From NCBI GenBank assembly GCA_030435675.1, contig CM059624.1, forward strand, positions 6,224,769-6,288,768: a DNA stretch of 64,000 bases, written 5' to 3'. The first letter of the stretch is position 1, and the number at the start of each line of letters is the position of its first letter. Below the pieces are notes generated by a model that ran no database searches, was not told the DNA's origin, and saw only the letters and a list, made by a program, of their open reading frames with translations. Shown here one piece after another: positions 10,595 through 22,092 of the stretch. A program made the position numbers and the translations under genes. This DNA comes from Steinernema hermaphroditum. Its lineage: Eukaryota; Nematoda; Chromadorea; Rhabditida; Steinernematidae.

Positions 10595-13107
10595 ACCGCC
10601 GCCGGACCGGGCGACTCTCACGCACACCTCCAGGCTACCGTAATCGCACGCGCGGAAACTTCATTAAGCTCGGAGCTGCCGACCGGCGCCGGCGCTCTGA
10701 AGAACGAACGACAGAAAATCCGCTGGGCAGGAAGGAGGGCCCTCGAAGGGGCGGACGCACTCCGCCCTGAAGCCCGATTGGGAAATAATTACAACTCGTA
10801 TAATGGCCGATCACGAGACGCCGAGTGGAAATGTCCGTGTTAGTCACGGAGTGGGACAAAAGTACCAGTTACAGTGACAGAGAAAGCCGACGGAAATCCA
10901 GTTCTACACAGCTAAAGCTCTGTAGAACAAAGAGTCAGGCTGCTGAGGCTATATGGTTCTGAGCTTTGCCGCTGGTGGGCTGGTGGCAAGAAGCCTATCG
11001 GGAAGAAATACACAAATACCTTATACGGTACATCACTGTAGAGACTGAAAACCTCTCACAAGACTCGCACAAGAAGCTACTCAAGAAGAAGAAGCAACTC
11101 TCCAATCCAAGGTCCAATTCAACAGCATCTAGTGGTCATCTAATTGTTTCGCAAATTTTCGATTCAGGTTCCGATTCAAAAGGTGTAATTACCGAGAAGA
11201 GCTCCCCCCCCCCATTACCTCAGTAAGATTTCTGATTTCCCTACGTGTGAAAACTCAAATCAAACCATTTCAAAAACACAGTCTTTCCCTAGTGCGCTGT
11301 GCCATGTAAATCCCATCCAAGACCAGAGAAACGTTCCCTTTGGGGATTCAAAGGTGAAGACCTAGGAAACATCCAAGGGGAACGCTCGATAGCCATAAAT
11401 GGAGTCGATGCCTGCTGGTACATATAATTGCTCAGTAGAGCTAGCTAATACCTTAGTGTACGATCTTTCGTCGCTTAGCCTAATGAGATGAGATTGAATT
11501 TGAATTAATTGTCGACTTATGCGCAGCCAAAAAGAGATCGATTTTTGGAAGAATCGGGTACAGATCTTCTTTTGTACTTTCTGGAAAATATAATTGTAGC
11601 GTCTTTTTGCTTGCACTTTGACGAATTTCAACGATACTAAATGAACCATTCTCCCAACAAGCCACCCTCTCTCCAATCACTCTAGTCGAATCCGTGCGAT
11701 TCAAACCTCGTACGGACTCTTGGACAGTGTTTGTTGTTGACACTTTCGTTCCCAAATTAACGTTGCGAGCCTATCGATTGCGGCAGGTGCGACGAGGTAC
11801 TGCTTGTAGGCCGACTCCAGCTGCACACGAACATTTCATAATCGAGCAGTTCGTTTCTGAGATTTATCGAGCAGCCTGGAGAGCACACTTTTTACACAAT
11901 CGCCTACAGGTGCGGTCGTTAATAAAAGAGATGATTAAAAAGAGGTGAATGGGTCGTTAAGAGCTATAAAGACATAAATTTAAATTTAAATGAGTCGGCT
12001 TTAATGTGTAGGAGGTCACCTAGGAGAAGAATTCATCAAGAGGTGATTTGAAGAAGAAGGTGTCTAGAATGCTAAGGGATATTTCTTAGAAAAACAGGAT
12101 CAGAGAGAGAGTCCAAACGGAAAAGGAATCAGAGCGAAAAAACTGCATTTTTATCAGCGCCTGAAAGGTCTATCATTTCTGTATACAGTCTAATGTGATG
12201 TGCAGATGTACCACATTGTTGTAGACGTATTTTTGTGAACTTGACTGTCTTCAGACATTCCCATAAAACAAAGTGCGACATATCAGACATTCCCAGACGT
12301 TAAAAACAAGACCCTTCGAGACTGTCTACAAAACAGACTTCTCTTATTGAAATGCTTTGTGAAAACCCCTATCTTCTCGAAAGCCCTTCGGCCACAACTG
12401 TCTTGCTCCAATTGTAGTCTTTGTAGCTCTGTCCTCTACTCTATACACGCATACTCTTGGCTATAAAGAACGTCCGTGTGAATGAGAAAGATCGACACGT
12501 AATTCTGTCAAGTCCAGAGAACCTTTTGGAAATATCGATTATGAAACTCCTTTGTAAAGGTTTCTCCCAAATGAATGCATTGCTCACAAAAGTGCACTTT
12601 TTATGCGTCTCCTTCGGGAGTCCTCCAGTCCGAACTCCGATCGCGAAGCCGTTTGTAGTCTTATTTGCGACCGGGGCGCCACCGACCGACACCAGAAGCC
12701 GCAGTTTGCAGCGGCGCTCTTGGTCCCATAAACGCGATTTGCAGCTGCCAACGATTGTAAACACATTGGGAACTTTGTTCTCCAGGTGGGTCCAAAGATC
12801 CAAGTGGGACCCTTCCAATCGGCACGAATGAATCACGACATTCTGTGGAATACACAATTGCGGACACAATACACTGTAATACAACATTCAAAAACACAAT
12901 TGGCACAGACGAACCGATCTCTTTTAGAGACCAAGGTTCATACAACACGTATGGGAGCGAAAGCGTACAATTAATTTGCAAAAACGCGGTCCGCACGGCA
13001 TAATCAGAGAGTGAAACCTCGTTGCAGGTCGATAATGGGCACCGCTCGAGAGGTTACGGTGTGAGTGGGTTGAAACATGCGATACCATTCATCAGAATGC
13101 ATATGAA

Positions 13108-13290
13108 CAGATATGTTTGGAGAACTTTTCCCTTTTTCATTTGTATTAAAGATGACCCTTCAAATACATTCCATTGATGTTCTAACGTCTTGAAATTGAT
13201 CCAGTTGTATGTTTGTATGGAGAATTGTTCCCATAATGACCCTTTAAATAACAGCTTCCAATTGAAGTTTTGAAATTCAGCGGATTTTGG
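13108..13290. repeat. degenerate tandem repeat, unit about 95 bp
   Basis: Two head-to-tail copies share in order atgtttg(t)atggagaa, ttcccat/tttttcat, gaccctt-aaat and gttttgaaat/gtcttgaaat. Boundaries are approximate. Confidence 0.4.
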
Positions 13291-14436
13291 ACCAATTTTG
13301 AGGGAGTTTCTGAAGTTTTGCCGACGTTGTTCGTGCTCTGCTTAATCATGTCTTGTCCATCCAAAAATTTAAAAAATCACAAGAAACAAATACAGAGCTG
13401 CCTATATATAGATGTCGACAATATTTCGGTTATACTTTAATTTTAAGTAACTTTAAGAACTTAAAATTTCGGACCGAAATCATGTTAAATGCCCATTTTG
13501 CGATACGGCCCATTTTGTGTTTTTTTAATTAAAAAATTCGATAATAATGCGTAGAAAAATCTTACGAACGTGTGCTTGGTCCATTTTGAAGGGCGGTAAA
13601 TTTTGAGAATGCGCCATGCCACCTTTGTAAAACAATATTTGCATAAATCATTTTCGACATTTCGACCAGTGACGTTCCGGTCGTTTCCAACTCCTTTTTT
13701 CAAAGATGATTTAGGCATCCAGTATCTTGGATTAAAACTGGGGGACGTGTGCCCAAAAATACTTAGTCGGCAAACTTTGCATGTTCCTCGGATTTTAAAC
13801 ACTAGAGAAGGACTGCGACAAATGTCAAGTTCTCTGCATACATCTGACTTCATGCCATCCCAAAATAGAACTTGGAAATCCAAAGATTAAAAACCTACTA
13901 ATATCCGCTCCAATTGCCTATTTTAAAGGTTCAGAGTTCTCTGAAATGCCAACTAACATACACCTGTTCGCTTTGTTCTATGAACTCCCGATTACGACAC
14001 CGTAAAATGACTTTTGATGAGTTCCGAATCCCGGAGTTCAAAGCGACAAAAGAGCTTCTAGAAGGTTCCAGGATTCCACTCGAAAGTACCTTTTTGCATG
14101 CTTCTTTACTTTCTCTGCGTCACAAAGTGTTTACTTCGTGTCCTCGAGAAAGCATCATCGACCAAAGAGACTACCGTACCCCTCCCTTCCGGTGTGTAAT
14201 TTAGCCACGGCATCCCGTCCGCCTCTCGGCGTTCTCACACAGAAGCCAAAAGCTAATTAACTTCGCGCGCGCGGATTTCAATCAAGAAACATACCTGAGG
14301 CGGGCGACAGGTGCAGCGGCGAGGGACTACAAATCCTATTCTGGCGACGCGGTCATTAGGGGTGCTCGCCCATGCGGAAGGGGCCGTGCCCGCAGGTCGC
14401 CCTCCCGCGTCGCCCGCGGGTCCTCGAGCGCCAAAA

Positions 14437-14450
14437 GTCGCCAAGGCAAC
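14437..14450. promoter_or_regulatory. candidate X-box in GC-rich block
   Basis: gtcgccaaggcaac fits the RFX X-box except for the central AT. It sits in a GC-rich block next to a strong donor at 14294 (minus strand), but no coding gene downstream could be identified. Confidence 0.3.
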
Positions 14451-14830
14451 GCTGCGATTACTCGTCGAAAACAAATAATTCCGCCAAATCACGAGCCGTG
14501 CGATAATTACTCAATCCAGCATGTCCGCGCACTCCGGCCGGGGCTTCGGCAGTCGCCCGGGCTTCCCTAAAGCGCCGTCATCGCCGATAGGCGCCTCGCC
14601 GAAGGGAACGCTCTTAGGGTTGCGCCAAAACTTAAGCAAGAGGGATACACAGAATACCTCATTTGGTAAATTATGGCATTTGAGTGAATGAATGGGCAGA
14701 AGAACGGTGACTTTCACGGAGGAAGAAGCGTGTCGGCTGGCCATGTGACACTTCAAAATCCACGCGTAACATAAACTCCATCTTTATTTCATTCATGCAC
14801 TCACTTTTAAAAGTATCAACCCTACAACTA

Positions 14831-15666
14831 TCATTCGAAGAGAGAAACATACGAGGAGAGAAGAAGAAGTATAGAGCTGTATGAATAGATTCTAAGCAGT
14901 AGGTCATAACTGCGAGCGAATGTCGCATTTTCGTAGGACTCAGGCCGTCCAGTGGCGATTTCAACCCCACGAGCAGAACCCCCGACTCTCTCCAAAGACT
15001 GGTTCTCTGTGCTCATGTTCGAAATGTGCTGTTACCATATCGTCTACCGTCTCTCCTGGTTCGACCAAAGATTCAAGGCTGTGATGGAAAACAATTCGAG
15101 ATTCATCAATAGCTGCCTGAAAATGGTCACTTTCGTCCATTCCCCCAGGAAGCAGCCTGGCCGTCTTGTTGTCTGGACTTTGCCAGTTCTTGAGGTATTC
15201 ACGAAGTCCGTCATAGACACAGTCCTCGCTGCCATTGATTAGACCCTGCAAGCGATCTTTCTCGATGAACAAAGTGCTCCACTGACCCATCGAGTGGGGT
15301 CGACCTTCTTCGTGAAGTCATCGAGAACCGTCGCCAACATGGAATGGGCCGTAAGTTTTGGGTACTCGGCGTCGGTGACGCAGACGCCACAGAGGCCGTC
15401 GACACGAATGAAGGCGTGGGTCAAGTATCCCTCATCCTGCAGGGTCGACATACTCGGGACCCGGTTCCTCTCGACCAGTAGCTGTCCCAGCGATCCCATC
15501 GTGTCCTAAAACGATCTATGGTGCGGGTCCAGGGACGGCCACAGACCTGCGCACCGACTCTGTGGATAAGCCAGAAGCTCGACAGGTCGAAGGTCCACTT
15601 CATGATCTTTACCCTGCCGCCTACAGTAGTCTCTCTGTGGAAGACCATGATGCCATAGAGTTTCAT
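14831..15666 (-). CDS. YKT6-like longin R-SNARE with divergent SNARE motif
   Basis: Four exons, 15547-15666, 15287-15505, 15036-15245 and 14831-14998; 238 aa. The N-terminus is a longin domain (MKLYGIMVFHRE, LVERNRVPSM, YLTHAFIRVDGLCGVCVTD, VLDDFTKKVD) that follows YKT6 closely. The SNARE motif begins AAIDESRIVFHHSLESLVE but continues PGETVDDM. YKT6 has ERGE at this place, with Arg as the zero-layer residue, so this copy has Pro instead. After the last intron the C-terminus ends in a hydrophobic segment (SYSSILLLLSSYVSLF) rather than the prenylated CCxxx box of YKT6. YKT6 works in vesicle fusion at Golgi, vacuole/lysosome and autophagosome; whether this copy can is doubtful. Start: a 23-bp tandem duplication covers the start codon and creates an out-of-frame upstream ATG. 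Confidence 0.75.
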
Positions 15667-15697
15667 GTTTTCGAGCCATAGAGTTTCATGTTTTCGT
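15652..15697. repeat. 23-bp tandem duplication over a start codon
   Basis: gccatagagtttcatgtttt plus cga/cgt occurs twice back to back, at 15652-15674 and 15675-15697. On the minus strand each unit contains ATGAAACTCTATGGC, the start of the YKT6-like protein. The upstream ATG is out of frame and closes after eight codons. Confidence 0.9.
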
Positions 15698-16140
15698 TTC
15701 ACAACTGTCGAGATCTGGAGTTTCCCATTATTTCGATAAGAGTCACGTGAAGTGAAAAGTGGGGAAAGGAGGTACCAGAGTCAACTGAGATTTGGGGAAC
15801 ATTCAGAAGGACTACCACGGAAGGAACTGAAAGATTTCCTGAAGTTACTCGAGGAACGGAAAGAATACCCTTAAAATGAACACAAGAAACGTGGGGGCTG
15901 GTCAGAAGAATCCGGAGAATCCGGTCAGAAGAACAACTTCCGACGAAGAGCTCAAATGAGCTTCTAGAGGAACGCTCAGAGAATGGACTTATCTCCACAC
16001 GCTCGCGGCCACCCGCATCGACTACTCATCCCGCCACAGCTCTCTTCCACAACTTTGCGAACACTTCAAAGATGGTCTCATCATACGCCCTAAATGTTCA
16101 TTGCGAAACGAACGAAAGAAATCAACAAAAAGAAAACAGT
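15698..16140. other. intergenic, repeat-like, no gene seen
   Basis: Purine-rich stretches with aggaac and gagg words. The minus ORF at 15699-15998 looks random. Confidence 0.4.
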
Positions 16141-17076
16141 TCACTTCGCCTTCTTCGCCTCTTCATAGCCGTAACCGATGTTCTCGACTTCCGGGAAGGT
16201 GACTTTGCACTTGGGCAGCGATATCCTGAGCTGGCGGAGAACGGCGGCGCGATTGGCTACATAAGGCAGAAAGTACATGTGGAGTCGTCGAAGCGCCTTC
16301 ATTTGGATGAGCCAGTAGAGGGAGGCGTCGCTGATGCAGGGGTTGATTACGATCTCCTAAACGGCAGAGGTTACTGTAGGAAACGGCGGCAGTGAACATG
16401 AAAATTGCAAGATCATCTCGAACTTCTGGAGCACTTCGGTAGTGATATCTACTCCAGATAACACCCCGTACACAGGTCGAACCACTTACTAAATCTTTCA
16501 AAGTCTTCGCGGGTCGTCCCAGCGCTAATTCTCTGATTCCTTCGTCTCCAAAATAATCGCAGAAGTTCATCTTCAGCTTCTCTATCCTTCTACACTGTCC
16601 GAAGTACGGAAATCCCGGATTTGCGATGGCGGAGTCGCAGGCGTCGACCTGAAAGAATGACCACAATGCAAAGAACTGCACACCTGAGCCACCTCAACAA
16701 TGTGAACGTCCGGAACGTGCTTCCATCTCGATGTGTAGATTATCTCGCTCTCGCCCTTCTTCGGTTCTGATGCCAGCGCTTGTGAGCTTGGCAGCCGCCG
16801 TACATCGAATCCGGCGCCCTCAATGTACTTCCTCATCTCGCTGATTGTTGTAATCTCGGCGCCGTCGGACATCGTCACCTTCGGTGACCCGCATTCCATC
16901 AGCCACTCGAGGCACGCAAGATCCGGCCCCATCGTGGCTACCCGTTCTGGTGCATACTTATTCGCTGTGAACTCGGCAATCCGCCTTCGTATACTGTACA
17001 CTTTGAAGGGGAGCGCGTTGAAGTGCCTACGCTGGTCGATTACTCCACAGAGGTGAGGCATACATCGCCTCAACAT
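16141..17076 (-). CDS. DMAC2/ATP5S-type leucine-rich-repeat mitochondrial protein
   Basis: Three exons, 16684-17076, 16490-16648 and 16141-16356; 255 aa. It matches the ATP synthase subunit s / distal membrane arm assembly (DMAC2, DMAC2L) family. The N-terminal part reads VGxD-like MGPDLACLEWLMECG, followed by LRR-like segments: LKMNFCDYFGDEGI, then EIVINPCISDASLYWL and LRRLHMYFLPYV. These proteins are mitochondrial matrix or inner-membrane assembly factors. Its ATG lies only 157 nt downstream of the TRMT5 stop on the same strand, so it is probably the second gene of an operon. The distinction between DMAC2 and ATP5S/DMAC2L is not made here. Confidence 0.8.
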
Positions 17077-17233
17077 ACTCTACTGCAACAAGAATTGTCA
17101 AACTTCCCCACGTGGAACCACAAAATTGAGATAGAACCCGTTTGACATCGACAGGAACGACTCCGGAGAAGCAGCTAAAATCTCAAAAAAGGCACTTTAA
17201 TCGCAACAATAACAGTGTACAACAACATAACAA

Positions 17234-19011
17234 TCAACAATTGGCCAACTTCGCGCGCTTCGCTTCAGGTTCTTCCGACTCCACCGCCACGACGTAATCT
17301 TCGGGCAGCTCAAACGACACACAGAACATTTCTTTTCTGCCGGCGACCTTCCGCACATTGTGCACTTCTAGGATCTTCACTCTGCCTTCCTCTACGCCCA
17401 TGCTCTCTAGGACCATTCGCTTGGCCTCCTCGGGATAAAACTCGTCGGGGACATCTTCGTGAGCCTTCGCAAATAGATGGCAGTGGACGATCACCGGGAA
17501 CTCTGGCTTCACTTTCAGAAAGTTCTTGAAGGCGGGAAGAAATGTAACGGCCAGAGCAGGGAGGTTCATCAAAACGTGCGCCTCGCTTGCTCTCTCTTCG
17601 AAAGGCAGCGCGAATTCTTTAGTTAGATCTTCGGCAACTTCTTCTCTGATGAAATCCATCGCGTCTTTGTTGAACACGGATATCGCTGGTGCCTGAAATG
17701 GCTTATCGTATTTTCCCCTGCAACTACAGCCACAGTACCTTGTTGAGTTCGACATTTTCTTTCAAGTACTTGACGCTTTCTGGATTCAAGTCATTGGCTA
17801 ACACTCTCCTGACGCCATTCAAGGCGGCAGGGATAGCAAATGGACCCACTCCGGCACACGCGTCATAAACCAACGATCTCGAGTTGAACTTCTTGAAGAG
17901 TCTTGCGTGTTCGGTTCCAAGACGGCTATTCCAGAATAGTTTGCTGAAGTCGAGTCGGTAGCGCACCTTGCCTTCCTTCACTTCTGCTATGTAGTTTTGT
18001 TCGCCGCCGAGCAGCTCCATCTCAAAGAAGCGGAACTTTGTGTTGATTTCGTCAACTTTATTCACAACAGTTCTGTAACGGTTATTCATTCAATGTCACT
18101 ACCGTATCGGGTCGGGACAAACCTACTTGCACCAGGCGGTTTTATCGAGGAGAATTGACGCTATCACGTGTTTGTAGGGAAGGAGTTCTTCTCGCAGGTT
18201 GCAGTGCGCGATGTGGCCGATCTGGGAGAACCCACTAAACTCTAATCCATCGGGAAGGACTGCCTTGAAACAGCGCTTGATATCCCAGTCTTCGTAGTTC
18301 AGCTCGATCTCCTTGGTTCCGAAAACCAGAGTACTTTTGTCCACATTGGTCACATTTGAGATGTCTTCGATGATCTGTTCTTTTATGGAATTACTGAGAA
18401 GGTTCGGGTTGAAGAGAATCATCCGCTCTTCCTTCGACGATCCTTCCACGATGGACTGAAATACTCCACTCATTCACAGCGTCAAGGCGCGTCCTGCACC
18501 ATACCTTCACTCGATTCATTCTCGGAACTCCGAAATCCTTGATGCATTTCAGGCCGTGCACCCTTCCGACGACTCTTGACGGGATCGGAAGGCACGGAAC
18601 GGAGATTTTATCTCTGAAAGATTCTGGTTAAGCAAATGTAAAAACACGGTAAAAACACAAAACAGCTTGTGCAAAAAGTGCGTGTTGCTGGCCATTTTAG
18701 ACGTCTAGGAGATTCGGAAAACTGTCTGTGTACAACCAAGCTCATCTCACCGACGTCTAAAACGGAGTCTGTCTGCAAAACAGACTGTCTATTTCGTCAT
18801 GTACTCCAGGTCTCTCACCCTATGCAGTAAAACCACGAAAATTCAGTGAAAAAACCGACCTGAAGAGCTCCTTGTCGAGTGTTGTAATCCCTCTGACACG
18901 CTCCGGAGGCTGGAGCCAGTCCTTCGCCGCCACCTCGGTCATTACGGATCGATTCAGAAGCAGAATCTGTGAAGATCCGTGGAAGCTTCTGAAAATCCGG
19001 CTAAGCATCAA
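17234..19011 (-). CDS. TRMT5: tRNA (guanine37-N1)-methyltransferase
   Basis: Five exons, 18860-19011, 18505-18613, 18127-18455, 17739-18072 and 17234-17692, joined in one frame of 460 aa. The enzyme puts the m1G37 mark on tRNA with S-adenosylmethionine, preventing frameshifting. Trm5 signatures appear in order: GHIAHCNLREELLPYKHVI, the stretch FFEMELLGGEQNYIAEVKEG, then LDFSKLFWNSRLGTEH, AGVGPFAIPA (SAM-binding loop) and ANDLNPESVKYLKENV. An N-terminal extension (MMLSRIFRSFHGSSQILLL) is rich in Arg and Ser and could be a mitochondrial leader, as reported for Trm5 enzymes. Likely first gene of an operon with the DMAC2-like gene 157 nt downstream. Confidence 0.92.
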
Positions 19012-19523
19012 AGACCGAACCTGGATCGCCCTTCAAAGCAGTATGTACTTTACCGGTTCAGGCACTCGTTGCAGGATCGGTATTCACAGATGGCGGGAGA
19101 AGTTCGTGTGTTGGTCAGAGAGCGTTTATCATGCAGTTCGTTGGAGTGAATTAATTTTCTGCACAATTCAGTGTCAAGTACGTTCTTTCTTATCTGGCCA
19201 CTGGCATATCTTTTATTCTCTACGATCTCCTCTGATCGCGTGATTTCTGGCGTATTTCGTTGCGTGTCGCTAATTTTGGCGCGAATTGGAACGCTCAAAA
19301 GTGAGAATTGGATCGCATCGCTGCTTTTTCTCTTGTCAGTCGAAACGCGTGTCGAAGTAGGAGGCGGTTCGCTCCTGTAAGATCTCCTCCATGGATTTGT
19401 AGGCGTTGCCTCTTTCACTGCTGCATGCGGCCCCTCTCATGTTACGTCATGAGCCACGAGATTGCGAAATACATTGCATTCGTTTTCGCGTCGCCTTTCT
19501 GATCTTCAACGCTATTTCAGATC
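19012..19523. promoter_or_regulatory. divergent promoter region, TRMT5 and BAF
   Basis: About 510 bp between the minus-strand TRMT5 start and the plus-strand BAF start. No further gene seen. An intron-like or trans-splice acceptor gctatttcag ends 3 nt before the BAF ATG. Confidence 0.5.
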
Positions 19524-20053
19524 ATGTCGACCACATCGGTAAAGCATCGCGAATTCGTCGGCGAGCCGATGGGAGAAAAGGAAGTCACTGCCGTGCCTGG
19601 AATCGGACCCACCTATGGCGCAAAACTGTCGGAAAAGGTGGGTTATTGTCGTTGGCTAGCTTGCCGTCCGGTCACGAGGATAAGAAGGCACTCATCTCTC
19701 TCTAAGATGCGTGTTGATACACCCCTCGAAGATTATTGCACTGGTGTAAGCGATGTGCTAGTGATCTGTGCCTTATGAACAGAGTGGAGGTTGTCCTGTT
19801 AATCTTCGATCTACTTTAAAGGCGTACAACCATGACCTCCAATTGTTTGCTTTCTCTGTATCACAGAACATCTCATGGCCTTATCTCATTTCAGGGCTTC
19901 GACAGGGCCTACGTCTTATTTGGTCAATTTTTACTGCTCAAGAAGGAACAAGAACTATTCGTCGATTTTCTGAAAGAAGAAGCCGGAGTCACCGCCAACC
20001 ACGCCAACAGCTGCTACAATTGTTTCAAAGAATGGGCGGAGCAGTTCATCTGA
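19524..20053 (+). CDS. baf-1: barrier-to-autointegration factor
   Basis: Two exons, 19524-19637 and 19895-20053; 90 aa, the normal BAF length. BAF is a small dimer that bridges DNA and links chromatin to LEM-domain proteins and lamin at the nuclear envelope. Hallmarks: [20 protein letters not shown], the helix-hairpin-helix word [10 protein letters not shown], then [17 protein letters not shown] and [19 protein letters not shown]. The intron lies between EK and GFD, in phase 0. The start is preceded by a ttttcag-type acceptor, consistent with trans-splicing. AATAAA lies at 20100-20105. This is the canonical copy; two derived BAF-domain genes follow within 3 kb. Confidence 0.97.
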
Positions 20054-20108
20054 ATGCGTTGTCATTACCATAATGAGTTCATTTGTATATGTTTCGCATA
20101 ATAAACTG

Positions 20109-20635
20109 TCAAAAGCGATTTATTTTGTTGTGCTCTGGATGTTGGGTTCTATGAACCTCAATTTGATTATCTCGTATGTCCTTGTCGTGGGTGGCAGAAA
20201 GTCCTTGGATTCTGAGATAGACGCAGTGCAAGATCGTCCATTTCGTGTATTGGTACGCCACGGAATAGGAAGCAACAATGATTTCTCCTTTGTTCAACTG
20301 CAGGTTGAGCGCTTCATAGCATGCCTGGCCTAAGCCGCCCATGTTGACTCTGTGATTCTTCAGTCTTCCATCTCCGCGACCTCTATTACATGCTTATCGT
20401 CTGGCCTTTTCACCTCACTCACCATGTTCCTTTCCATTTGTTGTACGTATGAGCAAACCATTTCAGAGGCAAAGAACATCACCTCAAAGGAAAGTATGGA
20501 CTCATCTAAACCGGAAAAGGCCGAACTCGGGAAAGCCATCAGAATCACATGCTTTTGGACCGTCATATGACTCAGAACTGCATCATCCCTCCACTGACCT
20601 TCTAGGAAATCAGTCCTATCATGAGGACACAACAA
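20109..20635 (-). CDS. possible small gene, unrecognised
   Basis: Minus frames here look partly coding. An upstream segment has words SILSFEVMFFASEMVCSYV and QQMERNM, and ends at a good donor (aacatg|gtgagt). After a ctgcag acceptor another segment reads KGEIIVASYSVAYQYTKW and ends at 20109. Together they could encode a small protein converging on BAF. No family is recognised and the 5' end is unclear. It may be a degraded gene. Confidence 0.3.
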
Positions 20636-20921
20636 AAACAGTCCTTATCACCGACCATATCAGGTTTGTTGTCCATTCTATTCCCCTACACAAACCGAGA
20701 ACGAGAAGGTACTCGCTGCTCTTTTAGGCGAGTGCTGGTAAACATCTCGAATATCAATATCGCCCCGGGAGAAGGCTGAGGCTTTATTAAGAGCCTACGG
20801 TTTAACCGACGGGCGTACAGTCATGGGAATGTTCAAATACAATCTTTATTTCGATCACCATTTTATCAATTCTGGCTTTTCTCTTTCAGAGAGGGGAGTG
20901 CGTTCCCCGCCTTATTCACCA

Positions 20922-21829
20922 TTACGTTCGACTAGCGACAAATTTCTCAGAGAATCCAGCGATCGCGTCACAGCACGCCTGCGCATCTTCGCCATTCAAC
21001 TTGAACTCGTCCTTCAACTCTCGGAGAAACTTCTCTCTGTCTTGGTCCATGATGTCCAGATAATATCCAAGAAGCATTTTAGCGTTTCTAATTCTTTTCG
21101 CCTGAAACGTTCCTCGAGATAAAGTGATTGGGGAATTTCGCCCCACCTCGAATTGCATCACATCCTTCTGTGAGATTCCAGGGATATCAGTTAGCTCCTT
21201 TCTTCTGATCTTCTGATCATTGGCGAATTCTGTGGGCCTTGGGGGAGATGGCGGCGGTGTGGGGAACAGCGCACCTTCGGGTTCATCCAAAAACGGATTC
21301 GCTGAGGGTTGAACGAACTCTTCTTCGACTGGGGCTGTAGGAGGCGTTGATTCTTTCTCCCTTCTTTGCTCAATTGGGGCTGTAGGAGGCGTCGATTTCT
21401 CCTCCTTTTTTTCCTCTCTTCGTTTGTCTTTAACCGTGATCTAAAGCCATTTGTTACATCACAAAGGGTACGGTAGGCACCTTTAACGTAATACCGACGT
21501 CGTCCTTGCAATGAGCGCACCCGAAAGACAAAGAGTGAGCAGATCCGCTCCTCGATTCTTCACGTTGAAGGGAAAGAATGCATTGGACAAGTCCTAGAAT
21601 CAGTCAGGCATTGTAAGAAGAGGCTGCTTCTACCGTTCAGCGTCTTGTTCTCCACGACTCGGTCCTCCTTGTGGAAACGTCTTTGGCAGCTTTGTTCGCC
21701 ACAGATGCCCTCGCAGTCATTCTCCTCGTAGCAGTTTTTGCAGATCGAATGACCACAAGGAAGCACAAAGGGGCTCAGGTAGGCTGTTCCGCATTTTGGA
21801 CAGAGACATTCCTTGGGTAGCGAACGCAT
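20922..21829 (-). CDS. RING finger-BAF domain fusion protein
   Basis: Four exons, 21634-21829, 21481-21593, 21147-21440 and 20922-21101; 260 aa in one frame. Residues about 8-55 form a RING-type zinc finger (CPKCGTAYLSPFVLPCGHSI then CKNC and later Cys pairs), the fold of ubiquitin ligases. A short CAHCKDD stretch follows in exon 2. The middle is charged and Pro-rich with two ESTPPTAP-type repeats. The C-terminal about 85 residues match BAF: KELTDIPGISQKDV aligns with the BAF pre-helix and GIG motif, AKRIRNAKMLLGYYLDIM with the LFGQFLLL helix, and AQACCDAIAGFSEKFV with the last helix. An intron falls inside the BAF domain near the canonical position. The start is preceded by cttcag|gg. RING-BAF is not an architecture I know; a ligase targeting BAF partners or DNA is inference. 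Confidence 0.8.
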
Positions 21830-22092
21830 CCCTGAAGTTGAAGGAGTAGAGGCACACGGTACACAGGCTATTTGGGGCGTTGTGTGTTTGTCACACAGAA
21901 ATGTTCAAGTTGGTCGGTCTTGATAACGATAGAACTCTCTCGTCACGCTTCTGACACCGATAACGCCAATTACACTTCGGAAGGCATCATAATCTGAGGC
22001 TAATAGGAAGTTCAGACCCTAATCTAATTGATTGCAGCGGCGCTAAGGGAGTCGTCTTCAGGCATCCTTTCAGGATACACTTTCGCGTGTGG

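Larger units (their letters stand above)
10595..14830. other. long gene-poor region
   Basis: No gene could be supported over about 4.2 kb. Seen: a minus frame at 11480-11755 without an ATG (words YFPESTKEDLYPILPKIDLF), random-looking frames at 12.4-13.9 kb, a degenerate repeat at 13108-13290, and a GC-rich block at 14240-14640. The block holds an X-box-like site and a strong minus-strand donor (cctcag|gtatgt) at 14294, so it may be an untranslated first exon. Confidence 0.4.

Noticed and set aside
12441..12887. 148-codon minus ORF
   Set aside because: Several frames are open over the same GC-richer patch; no conserved motif seen.
13485..13890. ORFs open on both strands at 13.5-13.9 kb
   Set aside because: Neither has a recognisable motif; they may derive from an old element but I cannot support it.
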